Source: Alphaproteobacteria bacterium
Lineage (GTDB): Bacteria; Pseudomonadota; Alphaproteobacteria; JABAAW01
NCBI GenBank assembly: GCA_014238625.1
Contig: JABAAS010000016.1
Location: 1 to 14,869, forward strand
DNA length: 14,869 nt
Reading direction: 5' to 3'
How positions within the stretch are numbered: position 1 is the stretch's first letter; each line of letters starts with the position of its first letter. Below, piece after piece: positions 1 to 7,159 of this stretch. Position numbers and translations under genes: made by a program. The notes under the pieces were generated by a model. It searched no databases, had not been told where the DNA came from, and worked only from the letters and a program-made list of their open reading frames with translations.

Positions 1-165
1 GATTTAATCTTAGATGATTTGGATTTGTCAGATCTAAAGTTCGCCACCGGAGCACTCATAGACGCAAGCCTGAACTTAGCATCGCTAACTACTCCAGAAG
101 TCGAAACTTCTGACTCTGATGGTTTGGCTGATAATATGCGCTCGTTCGCGCCGCTATCCCTATGA
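1..165 (+). CDS. C-terminal end of an unrecognised protein (partial)
   Basis: An open frame enters from the left edge and runs 54 codons to TGA at 163-165. The start lies outside the window. The visible part is acidic and Leu/Asp/Ser-rich (it begins DLILDDLDLSDLK), with no motif, membrane segment or repeat that I recognise. It is read in the same direction as the zor cassette but is separated from it by about 600 bases, so I infer a different transcription unit. A chance open frame of this length is possible. Function unknown. Confidence 0.45.
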   Translation, partial: DLILDDLDLSDLKFATGALIDASLNLASLTTPEVETSDSDGLADNMRSFAPLSL

Positions 166-500
166 CTAGGCATGTAACTCTTGTCCCTCTGATATAACGC
201 AACCTAGAAAATATAGGCGCAATAAATGTAGTTCGTAGTTTAGTCTGTTCGTAAAATGTTGTTGTTCAATTTAAGTCAAGATTCGTACCAAAACGAATAA
301 CTCCAGCTTGATTCTACGATAAAATTCACCCTTTGCAATAGGGTTTTTGCTCGTTTTGCAGGTTTTTGTAAAAATCTCCGATATTTTTTGCTAAATAGAC
401 AAGTTTTTTCAGTTTTTCCATAGCCATAAGCGAGCAAAAGCGCAGACTACAGCTAAACAGAGTGAATAGCAAATCGATGGAAAAAACTCAAATCACACTC

Positions 501-521
501 CTGCTTTCTTGCTCAAAGCAG
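501..521. other. Hairpin, 7-bp stem, upstream of zor promoter
   Basis: CTGCTTT (501-507) pairs perfectly with AAAGCAG (515-521) around a 7-base loop. It is followed by A residues on +, and on - it is preceded rather than followed by T residues, so it is not an intrinsic terminator in either direction. Role unknown. Confidence 0.35.
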
Positions 522-570
522 AAAAAAATAACGAAAATCGCCAAAGGCGACAACAACAATCTATAGCCAG

Positions 571-599
571 TTGACAAAGCGTAATACATACAACATTAT
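571..599 (+). promoter_or_regulatory. Candidate sigma-70 promoter for zorA-zorB-zorE
   Basis: TTGACA at 571-576 is a perfect -35 box. After a 17-base spacer comes CATTAT at 594-599, which matches 4 of 6 positions of the -10 consensus. Transcription would start near 606, leaving a leader of about 165 bases before zorA. A nearer alternative, TTGGCA at 713-718 with CATTAT at 738-743, has a poor 19-base spacer. The call rests on base matches only. Confidence 0.45.
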
Positions 600-770
600 C
601 TGCTAATATTTTCATTGAAATTCAACTAAAACGCTTCATGCAGGCAGCGGCTGTTGGCGATAGGCAGAGGCGAAAGCAGGCACGAGCGCAAGCAATAGGG
701 TTCTAAAAAGCCTTGGCAAAAACTTTGCGCTCAAGTTCATTATACAAACTAAAAATTAGAGGATGGTCGT

Positions 771-2018
771 GTGGATTGGCTGGTTTACTTTTTGTCCCCT
801 GCGGTAAATCGAGTGGCATTTGGTGTAATTGCAACATTATTTATATGCTCTTGTCTCGGCTTAAAAGAAAATGCAAGTAATTCTTTGCGTAAAATTGCAG
901 GTAATGGTTCGGGCTTACTAACAACAACTGGGATACTTTTTACATTCTTAGGAATCACTATGGGACTCTACGGTTTCGACATAAATAATATCGATAGTAG
1001 CATTTCCGAACTTCTTGCGGGCATGAACACAGCTTTCTTCTCAAGTGTGCTGGGGATAGGTTCTGCAATTGTCTTTAAAATCATCATCAGCACGCAAAAA
1101 ACTGCAAAAAGCGGAGTCAGCGCAGAAGACATACACCGAGAGCTACATAATATGGGTGAAAGCTTGAAGCAGGGGTTAAGTGCATTATTCGAGGCTTTGG
1201 GCGGCGAAAAAGATTCAAGCGTTATAAGCCATCTTTCTAAATTACGAATGACCACAATAGACAAGTTCGACGAGCTGACTAAAGAGTTTCAAACCTTTGC
1301 AGAAAAAATGGCAGAGGATAACACAAAGACTCTAATTACAGCGTTGGAAGATGTGATGAAAAACTTTAACGCAAAAATTAACGAGCAATTTGGTGATAAT
1401 TTTAAACAACTCAATATTGCTGTAGTAAAGCTGTTGGAATGGCAGGAAAACTACAAAACGCAATTAGAAAACTTAGTTAAATCTTACGAAAGCTCAAAAG
1501 AAAGCTTAGAAAAATCCGACAAAGCGATAGAGGGAATCTCTAAACAAACCGCTAAAATTCCTAATCACTTGGAAAGCATGCAAAACATCGTCGAGGCATT
1601 GCAAAAACAAACCGAAGACTTGCAACAAAAACTTAACGCTTTCGCTGAATTAAAAGATAAGGCTACAAACGCAATGCCTGATATTGAGAAAAACTTAAAA
1701 GACCTAACCGAAGGGGTGCGAAACAATGTTGAAAAAAGCGTCGAAGGCATGAAGCAAGTCTTCGATACTCAACAAAATATGGCAAACACTGTTAACAACA
1801 CTTATGCTGCATTGCCTGAAAGAATGCAAGAATCTATAGATAAATTTTCAAAAGATATGGAAAATGAAATTGAAAAAGAAATTAACTTAGCCACAAGAAA
1901 AATGGGAAGAAGCCTCGCTGCTATCGCAGATGAATTTGCCAATCAAATTGGTAGAATGAGTCAACATACTCAAACAATGGTAAACCTTATACAGAAATTC
2001 GAGGCGCGTAACCGATAG
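771..2018 (+). CDS. zorA: ZorA-like MotA/TolQ/ExbB-family channel protein with long cytoplasmic tail (Zorya defence)
   Basis: This is the predicted inner-membrane proton-channel subunit of a Zorya anti-phage system; in that family five ZorA surround two ZorB and form a rotary motor. The 415 residues start with three hydrophobic segments (about 15-31, 49-69, 81-107). The second and third form the MotA/TolQ core, with GILFTFLGITMGLYGFD at 54-70 and LLAGMNTAFFSSVLGIGSAI at 81-100. The rest (about 110-415) is charged, helical and coiled-coil-like (Glu/Lys/Gln/Asn/Met-rich), matching the long ZorA tail that flagellar MotA lacks. It is shorter than the roughly 700-residue type I ZorA proteins. The start is GTG at 771, supported by AGAGGA at 758-763, seven bases upstream; the ATG at 763 is in another frame. 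zorB follows after 11 bases. The DNA is AT-rich compared with the gat operon. Confidence 0.82.
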   Translation: MDWLVYFLSPAVNRVAFGVIATLFICSCLGLKENASNSLRKIAGNGSGLLTTTGILFTFLGITMGLYGFDINNIDSSISELLAGMNTAFFSSVLGIGSAIVFKIIISTQKTAKSGVSAEDIHRELHNMGESLKQGLSALFEALGGEKDSSVISHLSKLRMTTIDKFDELTKEFQTFAEKMAEDNTKTLITALEDVMKNFNAKINEQFGDNFKQLNIAVVKLLEWQENYKTQLENLVKSYESSKESLEKSDKAIEGISKQTAKIPNHLESMQNIVEALQKQTEDLQQKLNAFAELKDKATNAMPDIEKNLKDLTEGVRNNVEKSVEGMKQVFDTQQNMANTVNNTYAALPERMQESIDKFSKDMENEIEKEINLATRKMGRSLAAIADEFANQIGRMSQHTQTMVNLIQKFEARNR

Positions 2019-2029
2019 CAGAAATTGTT

Positions 2030-2725
2030 ATGAGTACAGAAATCTTTACAGCCCGAGGAAGCGAAGAGGAGAGTTGGATGTCTATATCCGACCTAATGGC
2101 AGGCTTGATGATTGTTTTTCTATTCATTGCCATCGCATATATTAAAGGCATTGGACAAGAGCAGAATAAATTAACTTCTTCTATTTGCCAAGATTTGCAA
2201 CAAGCTTTCCAAGAACAAACTTGGCGCGAAAATATATCAATATGCGAAGATGGATTGGTAGTGCGTTTCAACGACCCTGATACATTGTTTCCTTTCAACA
2301 AATCCGATTTAAAACCTAAATTTAAGCAAATCCTTGCTGAATTCTTTCCAGCTTATCTAACCGTTCTTAATAAATACAAAGTAGAGATCGAAGAAGTACG
2401 TATTGAAGGGCATACAGACAAGGTATGGAAAAATACCAACGACCCTTTCGTCGAATACTTTGGCAATATGGAACTATCGCAAAACCGCACAAGGAGTGTA
2501 TTGCAATTCCTCTTTGCTCTCGAAGGGACACGGAAACACGAGCAATGGTTGACAAGGTATATGACCGCTAACGGACTTTCGTCAAGCCGACCAATCATGG
2601 ACAAGGAAACAAAAACCGTCAATCCTGAGGCGTCAAGAAGGGTGGAATTTAAAATACGCTTAAAAACACCAAAAAGATTGCGTAACCTTGCAGACGACTT
2701 AATACAGACAATTGGTTCAAAATAA
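2030..2725 (+). CDS. zorB: ZorB-like MotB/OmpA-family stator partner (Zorya defence)
   Basis: This is the predicted membrane-anchored, peptidoglycan-binding partner of ZorA. The 231 residues show a short cytoplasmic N-terminus and one transmembrane helix (about 19-41) opening with SDLMAGLMIVFLF. Asp21 sits where MotB/ZorB proteins keep the proton-carrying aspartate. A periplasmic OmpA-type domain follows (about 75-215): IEGHTD at 125-130, LSQNRTRSV at 149-157 and the RRVEF arginine pair at 203-204, all hallmarks of peptidoglycan-binding OmpA/MotB domains. Cys53 and Cys72 lie in the predicted periplasmic part and could form a disulfide. The start is ATG at 2030 with only a weak ribosome site, so coupling to zorA is likely. 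The stop at 2723-2725 is two bases before the next start. A flagellar MotB is unlikely because no flagellar gene is nearby and an HNH nuclease follows. Confidence 0.83.
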   Translation: MSTEIFTARGSEEESWMSISDLMAGLMIVFLFIAIAYIKGIGQEQNKLTSSICQDLQQAFQEQTWRENISICEDGLVVRFNDPDTLFPFNKSDLKPKFKQILAEFFPAYLTVLNKYKVEIEEVRIEGHTDKVWKNTNDPFVEYFGNMELSQNRTRSVLQFLFALEGTRKHEQWLTRYMTANGLSSSRPIMDKETKTVNPEASRRVEFKIRLKTPKRLRNLADDLIQTIGSK

Positions 2726-2727
2726 TA

Positions 2728-3645
2728 ATGAAAATCGACCGCGAATTTAAAGAATTAGAAGAAGTGATGAAAAAACTCGGTCTTAAGCCGAAAGATTATG
2801 ACTACACTTCTGATGCTGAGTTGGAAGAAATAGTTAATATGCAAGAAATCAAGCAGCAAGAAGAAGTAAAGAAGGAATTGTATAAAGGGATAGAAATCGT
2901 AGGGAAGGATTTAAAAGAACATCTCGAAATACAGGGTGGCTTGTTGACATGCAAGGGAGAGCAAGTCGTTGTATATATCAAAGACAACACTCGCAAAGAG
3001 ATTGATGATATAAATAATAATCCAAACGCAGGAAATAGATTCCATATCGGTTGGTGTAGAACTTTAGAAGAAATGGATAATAGAAAGCGCTTCGACCGCT
3101 ATATCGTAACAAAAAGAGACGACGGTAAATTCGAAATCGATACCGCAGAAGGCAAAGAGTATGTTTCTAAATTAAATGTTTGCAAAAATTGCCTCAATCA
3201 CCTCGAATACAAAGGTTACAGCCAAGAGGACTATTCTTATCAACAAAAAACGCAGGCAGTAGAAGAGTTCAATATAAAAGAATTTCTTAATGAACATGAA
3301 GGAATCTTGCGTTATTTAAAGATACCAGAAAGAAGAGCCGAAACAACTCCCGTCGATATCAGAGGACCTGAATATACAATAATTGCTAACAAGTTAAAAA
3401 ATGAAAAAAACTATACTTGTGAAGAATGCGCCGTCAACTTGAAACTGAAAAAAAATCGAAGCTATTTACACGCCTATCATATTAATGGGCGTAAGTACGA
3501 TAATTCACGACAAAACTTAAAAATCTTATGTATCAGCTGTCATATCGGAGGATACCATTCAGATACTCGCTGGGTAAAAATTCATGCGAAAGATATACAA
3601 GCCTGTCGCGAAATTAAAAAGCAACAAGACGCTGGTAATTACTAA
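2728..3645 (+). CDS. zorE: HNH endonuclease, ZorE-like effector (type II Zorya)
   Basis: This is the predicted nuclease effector of the Zor system; type II Zorya is defined by zorA, zorB and an HNH gene, zorE. Of 305 residues, the HNH fold is C-terminal (about 228-277). Zinc-type pairs are Cys231/Cys234 and Cys268/Cys271. His251 in YHING is the likely general base, Asn259 and Asn263 lie in DNSRQNLKILC, and His272 directly follows Cys271. Tyr250 stands where many HNH enzymes have Asp, Glu or His. Residues 1-65 are Lys/Glu-rich and helical. Residues 66-165 form a separate domain with RFHIGWCRTLEEM (104-116) and a CKNC pair at 152-155, perhaps a second metal site or DNA/target-binding part. ATG at 2728 lies two bases after the zorB stop, implying coupled translation. 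It could be a generic HNH gene, but its position argues for ZorE. No terminator is evident downstream. Confidence 0.78.
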   Translation: MKIDREFKELEEVMKKLGLKPKDYDYTSDAELEEIVNMQEIKQQEEVKKELYKGIEIVGKDLKEHLEIQGGLLTCKGEQVVVYIKDNTRKEIDDINNNPNAGNRFHIGWCRTLEEMDNRKRFDRYIVTKRDDGKFEIDTAEGKEYVSKLNVCKNCLNHLEYKGYSQEDYSYQQKTQAVEEFNIKEFLNEHEGILRYLKIPERRAETTPVDIRGPEYTIIANKLKNEKNYTCEECAVNLKLKKNRSYLHAYHINGRKYDNSRQNLKILCISCHIGGYHSDTRWVKIHAKDIQACREIKKQQDAGNY

Positions 3646-3712
3646 TATCTACCTTTTGATAGGCGGTAAGGGTGAAAACTCATACTCTATTCTACCATAA
3701 CCGCTCGCTACG

Positions 3713-5188
3713 CTAGCCAGATAGCAACTCCCTCAACAACTCCCCTACAATCTTCGGATCAGCTCGCCCCTTCGTCAAAGACATCGCTTGTCCCACAAAC
3801 CAGCCGAAAACCGCACTCTTGCCAGAGCGGTAAGACGCTACCTGAGATTCATTATCCCTCAATAAACCCTCTAATATCGGTAAAAGATCCGCTCTATCTC
3901 CTAGTCGTTCCAGTCCTAGCTCCGCTACTAATGAGGCTGGCGAAGTATCAGGCTGCTCTAACATCTGCGCTAGAACCTCCTTACCAGCACGCGCAGATAT
4001 CTTGCCATTGCCTATCAGCGACAATAACTCCCCCGTGCGAGCAGAGCCTAAATTATACTCCGATACTAAAGCCGATAGCGAAACATCCCGCTCCCGTAAG
4101 TAAAACGATAGCTCTACCAATAACCAGTTCGCTACATCCTTCGAGCTCAAGCCCTCCGCTTTGCTCGCTAGCTCCTCAAAGTAGTCCGAAAGATACTTGT
4201 CCTCCGATAATAAACCCGCCGTATAGGCAGGTAGCGCATAACTCGATACCAAGCGAGAAATACGAGCATCAGGGAGCTCGGGTAGCTTAGCTCGCAAACC
4301 CTCAACATAACTCTCCGACAAAGAAAGCGGCGGAATATCAGGATCCGGAAAATAACGATAGTCATGCGCCTCCTCCTTCGAACGCATCCCTCGCGTAATG
4401 CCCTTAACAGAATCAAAAAGTCGCGTCTCTTGCTCTATCTCGCCGCCGCCACAGATTATCTCATGCTGACGCCGAGCCTCATACGAAATAGCCTGACGCA
4501 AAAAACGAAGCGAGTTCAAGTTCTTGATCTCACAACGAGTGCCCAATGGCGCAGAAGCTCGGCGAACAGAAACATTCGCATCAACTCGCAAAGAACCATC
4601 CTGCATATTACCATCGCACGCTCCTATCGACATAAGTATGCTGCGCAACTTCGATACATAAGCAGAAGCCTCCTCGCTAGAACGGAGCTCGGGCTGCGAT
4701 ACTATCTCAAGCAGACCAACGCCAGAACGATTCAAGTCAACGCAAGTCCTCCCCGCAATCATACCATGCAAAGACTTACCAGCATCCTGCTCCATATGCA
4801 TGCGCTCGATCGATATATCCCTGCTCGACTCACCCTCTAACGCAATGCTAACCTTGCCTCCGCGCATCAGAGGCTCCTTAAGCTGCGAAATCTGGTAACC
4901 CTGCGGTAAGTCAGCGTAAAAATAATGCTTCCGCTCAAAAACTGAATGCAAAGAAACCGAACCGCATAACGCATGCGCACTCATAATAGCTAGATCAACG
5001 CAAACCCTATTAACAAATGGCAACATACCAGGCATCGCCGAATCAATAAAACTAACTTGCTCGTTCGGTGATAGACCAAACTTACTCGTCGCTCCCGAAA
5101 AAAGCTTCGACGAACTCGATAGCTGCGCATGAACCTCTAAACCTATAACAACCTCCCAGTCATTAGGTAAAATCTGCTTGCTACTCAT
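3713..5188 (-). CDS. gatB: Asp-tRNA(Asn)/Glu-tRNA(Gln) amidotransferase subunit B
   Basis: GatB is the tRNA-binding and kinase-like subunit of cytoplasmic GatCAB. It phosphorylates the misacylated Glu or Asp on the tRNA so that ammonia from GatA can convert it to Gln or Asn. The 491 residues are full length. Family motifs in order are VIGLEVHAQL near residue 14, YFYADLPQGYQIS, RMHMEQDAGKSLH, DLNRSGVGLLEIVS, CEIKNLNSLRFL and HDYRYFPDPDIPPL (about 280), followed by the helical tail and YqeY-like C-terminal domain that contact tRNA. The start is ATG at 5188, 43 bases after the gatA stop; no good Shine-Dalgarno is visible. It is the last gene of mnmA-gatC-gatA-gatB and converges on the HNH gene, with 67 bases between the stops. 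Confidence 0.97.
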   Translation of the reverse strand: MSSKQILPNDWEVVIGLEVHAQLSSSSKLFSGATSKFGLSPNEQVSFIDSAMPGMLPFVNRVCVDLAIMSAHALCGSVSLHSVFERKHYFYADLPQGYQISQLKEPLMRGGKVSIALEGESSRDISIERMHMEQDAGKSLHGMIAGRTCVDLNRSGVGLLEIVSQPELRSSEEASAYVSKLRSILMSIGACDGNMQDGSLRVDANVSVRRASAPLGTRCEIKNLNSLRFLRQAISYEARRQHEIICGGGEIEQETRLFDSVKGITRGMRSKEEAHDYRYFPDPDIPPLSLSESYVEGLRAKLPELPDARISRLVSSYALPAYTAGLLSEDKYLSDYFEELASKAEGLSSKDVANWLLVELSFYLRERDVSLSALVSEYNLGSARTGELLSLIGNGKISARAGKEVLAQMLEQPDTSPASLVAELGLERLGDRADLLPILEGLLRDNESQVASYRSGKSAVFGWFVGQAMSLTKGRADPKIVGELLRELLSG

Positions 5189-5231
5189 AACTAATCATAA
5201 AGCTCGTAAATATCATAAACGCACGCATAGA

Positions 5232-6794
5232 CTAGCTAGCTCCGCTAAAGTGACGCTCAAGGTGATACGCTACATCAAATAGCTGATCCTCCTGAAAATA
5301 GTTGCCGATAAGCTGGACAGCAAACGGTAAGCCCGTATCATCGTCTTTGCATAATGGCAACGATAGGCAAGGAAGTCCCGCTAAAGACGGAGGAACAGTG
5401 TAAAAATCCTGAAAATACTGCAGCGGATCATGCGATAAGTCCATACTCAACGCGCTCGCTTGGTTGTCCGGCGAAACAGGCGAGATAAGAATGTCGAACT
5501 TATAACGAGCAAACAATAATCTGTAAGACTCGCAGATAAGACGACGAACTCGCTGCGCCTGACGATAGGTGTCCTCGTAGTAGCCAGAAGATAAAACATG
5601 CGTGCCCATAATAATACGCCGTTGTACCTCCGAACCAAAACCCTCGCCGCGACTAAAGGCGATCATCTCTTGCAAACTCATGCTCGAGGCTTGACTCTCG
5701 CCAGCCGAGGAAGCCGCGCGGTAACCATAGCGAACTCCATCGTAACGAGCTAAGTTGGATGAAGCCTCCGCCATAGCAATGATATAGTAAGCCTCTAAAC
5801 TGCCACTATACGGGTCCAGTAACATAGAGTCCCTCGCATCGCTATCTGCAATCTCAATCGGCGATAAACCCGCAAATCCCTCTAGGCGAGAATTTAGCCG
5901 TGCCAGCCAGCTCTGCAAGTGTGGAAAAAACTCGTGATGCTCCTTGCCAGGGGTGATTATGCCAAGTCTAACCTTGTCTAGTGTTTTCCCCTCCGTTTCA
6001 ATATGAGAAACACTCGTCATGTCGCGCTCATCATGGCCAAACATTTCGTAGAGAACCATCGCAGCATCCTTAACACTACGAGCAAAAACACCAGCCTGAT
6101 CAAGCGACGAAGCGTAAGAAATCATACCAAAACGAGAGCAAAGTCCATAAGTAGGTTTAACTCCTACGCAACCCGTGAAAGCCGCAGGTTGACGAACCGA
6201 GCCTCCCGTATCCGTTCCAAGCGCAGCTGGCACTATGCCAGCCGCTACCGCCGCCGCCGAACCGCCAGAAGAACCCCCAGCGCTAAGCTGCTCGTCCGAT
6301 TTTTGATTATTCCTAAGCGGATTAACAACCGCTCCATAGTAACTGCTATTACTATACGAGCCCATAGCAAACTCGTCCTGATTGCATTTGCCAATGCCGA
6401 TTGCTCCCGCATCCTCCTCCAGTAGCTCAACAACATGCGCGCTATAGGGCGGGATGAAATTATCTAGCATCCTGCTGCCTGCCGTAGTCCTTACTCCCTT
6501 CGTGCAAAACATATCCTTATAAGCAAGCGGAATTCCTTCGAGCACTCTTACCCTATCCCCTCCTTCCAGAAGTCTCTTGCTACTCGCCTCAGCCTTTTTG
6601 CGCGCACCAGCCTCATCGAGCGTAATAAAAGAATTCGTACCATTGCCAGCACCAATATGCCCGCGCGCATCTTCCAGAGTCCGTTCCATTAACTCGCAAG
6701 CGTCAAGTCTGCGACTATCAGACTTTTCTAGCCTAAGCCGCTCGTACATCTCAACAAGCGATAACTTATTATCGGGCTTGCTTACATCAGGCAT
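5232..6794 (-). CDS. gatA: Asp-tRNA(Asn)/Glu-tRNA(Gln) amidotransferase subunit A
   Basis: GatA is the amidase-signature glutaminase of GatCAB; it hydrolyses glutamine and passes ammonia to GatB. The 520 residues are slightly longer than usual (about 480-495), partly from a Ser/Arg-rich N-terminal stretch and extra residues near NNQKSDEQ (162-169). The Ser-cisSer-Lys triad is visible: Lys93 in GIPLAYKDMF, cis-Ser175 in SAGGSSGGS and nucleophile Ser199 in GTDTGGSVRQPA, with the standard 24-residue spacing between the two serines. It lies 30 bases downstream of gatC and upstream of gatB in the operon. ATG at 6794 gives the expected N-terminus; the preceding sequence has no strong ribosome site. 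Confidence 0.97.
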   Translation of the reverse strand: MPDVSKPDNKLSLVEMYERLRLEKSDSRRLDACELMERTLEDARGHIGAGNGTNSFITLDEAGARKKAEASSKRLLEGGDRVRVLEGIPLAYKDMFCTKGVRTTAGSRMLDNFIPPYSAHVVELLEEDAGAIGIGKCNQDEFAMGSYSNSSYYGAVVNPLRNNQKSDEQLSAGGSSGGSAAAVAAGIVPAALGTDTGGSVRQPAAFTGCVGVKPTYGLCSRFGMISYASSLDQAGVFARSVKDAAMVLYEMFGHDERDMTSVSHIETEGKTLDKVRLGIITPGKEHHEFFPHLQSWLARLNSRLEGFAGLSPIEIADSDARDSMLLDPYSGSLEAYYIIAMAEASSNLARYDGVRYGYRAASSAGESQASSMSLQEMIAFSRGEGFGSEVQRRIIMGTHVLSSGYYEDTYRQAQRVRRLICESYRLLFARYKFDILISPVSPDNQASALSMDLSHDPLQYFQDFYTVPPSLAGLPCLSLPLCKDDDTGLPFAVQLIGNYFQEDQLFDVAYHLERHFSGAS

Positions 6795-6824
6795 GCTTAT
6801 TCAACTTCGCTACTACAGCAACCA

Positions 6825-7154
6825 TCACTCAACTACTTGCGGGACAATGAAAAAGCCACCCTCGCTCGCCGGCGCGTTCGCTAGTAGCTCCTCGCGCTTC
6901 GCATCAGCGCAAGCCTCATCCTTGCGCAAAGCTACCTCTCCCCCATCCTTATGAAACTCGCGCGTGTTGACTAAGGGCTCCGCCTCCTTCGTATCAAGTT
7001 CCTTAATCTTGGCAAACCAGTCCGCCACAAGATCAAAGGTCTTGCCTTCCATCTCCGCCCGCAAGTCATCCGATAGGCGCAGGCAAGACAATTGCTCTAA
7101 ACGCGCGATTGAGGCTACCGCTAACTTCTTCTTATCTTCGCTAGATTCGTTCAT
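6825..7154 (-). CDS. gatC: Asp-tRNA(Asn)/Glu-tRNA(Gln) amidotransferase subunit C
   Basis: GatC is the small subunit that wraps round and stabilises the GatA-GatB pair. At 109 residues it is slightly longer than the usual 95-100. Recognisable parts are the helical start VASIARLEQLSCLRLSDDL (about 13-31), the central helix ending IKELDT, the EPLVNTREFHKDGG segment and the conserved C-terminal tail EGGFFIVPQVVE. The start ATG at 7154 is five bases after the mnmA stop and is preceded by a purine-rich GGGTAGAAGAG, so it is probably translationally coupled to mnmA. Confidence 0.95.
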   Translation of the reverse strand: MNESSEDKKKLAVASIARLEQLSCLRLSDDLRAEMEGKTFDLVADWFAKIKELDTKEAEPLVNTREFHKDGGEVALRKDEACADAKREELLANAPASEGGFFIVPQVVE

Positions 7155-7159
7155 CTCTT

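Larger units (their letters stand above)
166..770. other. Gene-poor region upstream of the zor cassette
   Basis: No convincing gene lies in these 605 bases. They hold a promoter candidate at 571-599, a 7-bp-stem hairpin at 501-521 (CTGCTTT/AAAGCAG, loop of 7), a small CGCC-AAA-GGCG hairpin at 539-549, and a G/C-richer patch at about 640-700 with GGC-type words (GCAGGCA occurs twice) that would fall in the 5' untranslated leader. Two short minus-strand open frames (493-615, 40 codons; 326-427, 33 codons) are present but unsupported. No tRNA, IS end or integrase remnant was seen. Confidence 0.5.

Noticed and set aside
326..615. Two short minus-strand open frames (493-615, 40 codons, Cys-rich; 326-427, 33 codons, Lys-rich)
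   Set aside because: No ribosome site, no recognisable family, and the first lies over the candidate zor promoter. Small genes cannot be excluded but nothing supports them.
771..2725. Flagellar motA-motB pair or ExbB/TolQ transport pair
   Set aside because: The channel protein has a 300-residue coiled-coil tail not found in MotA or ExbB, there are no flagellar or TonB/Tol genes nearby, and an HNH nuclease gene follows with a two-base gap.
3646..3712. Intrinsic terminator between the HNH gene and gatB
   Set aside because: Only 4- to 5-bp imperfect stems and no T run were found in either direction.
4364..4840. 158-codon + strand frame within gatB, and similar frames within gatA and purF
   Set aside because: They are antisense shadows of strongly supported genes with full family motifs; their translations show no family features.
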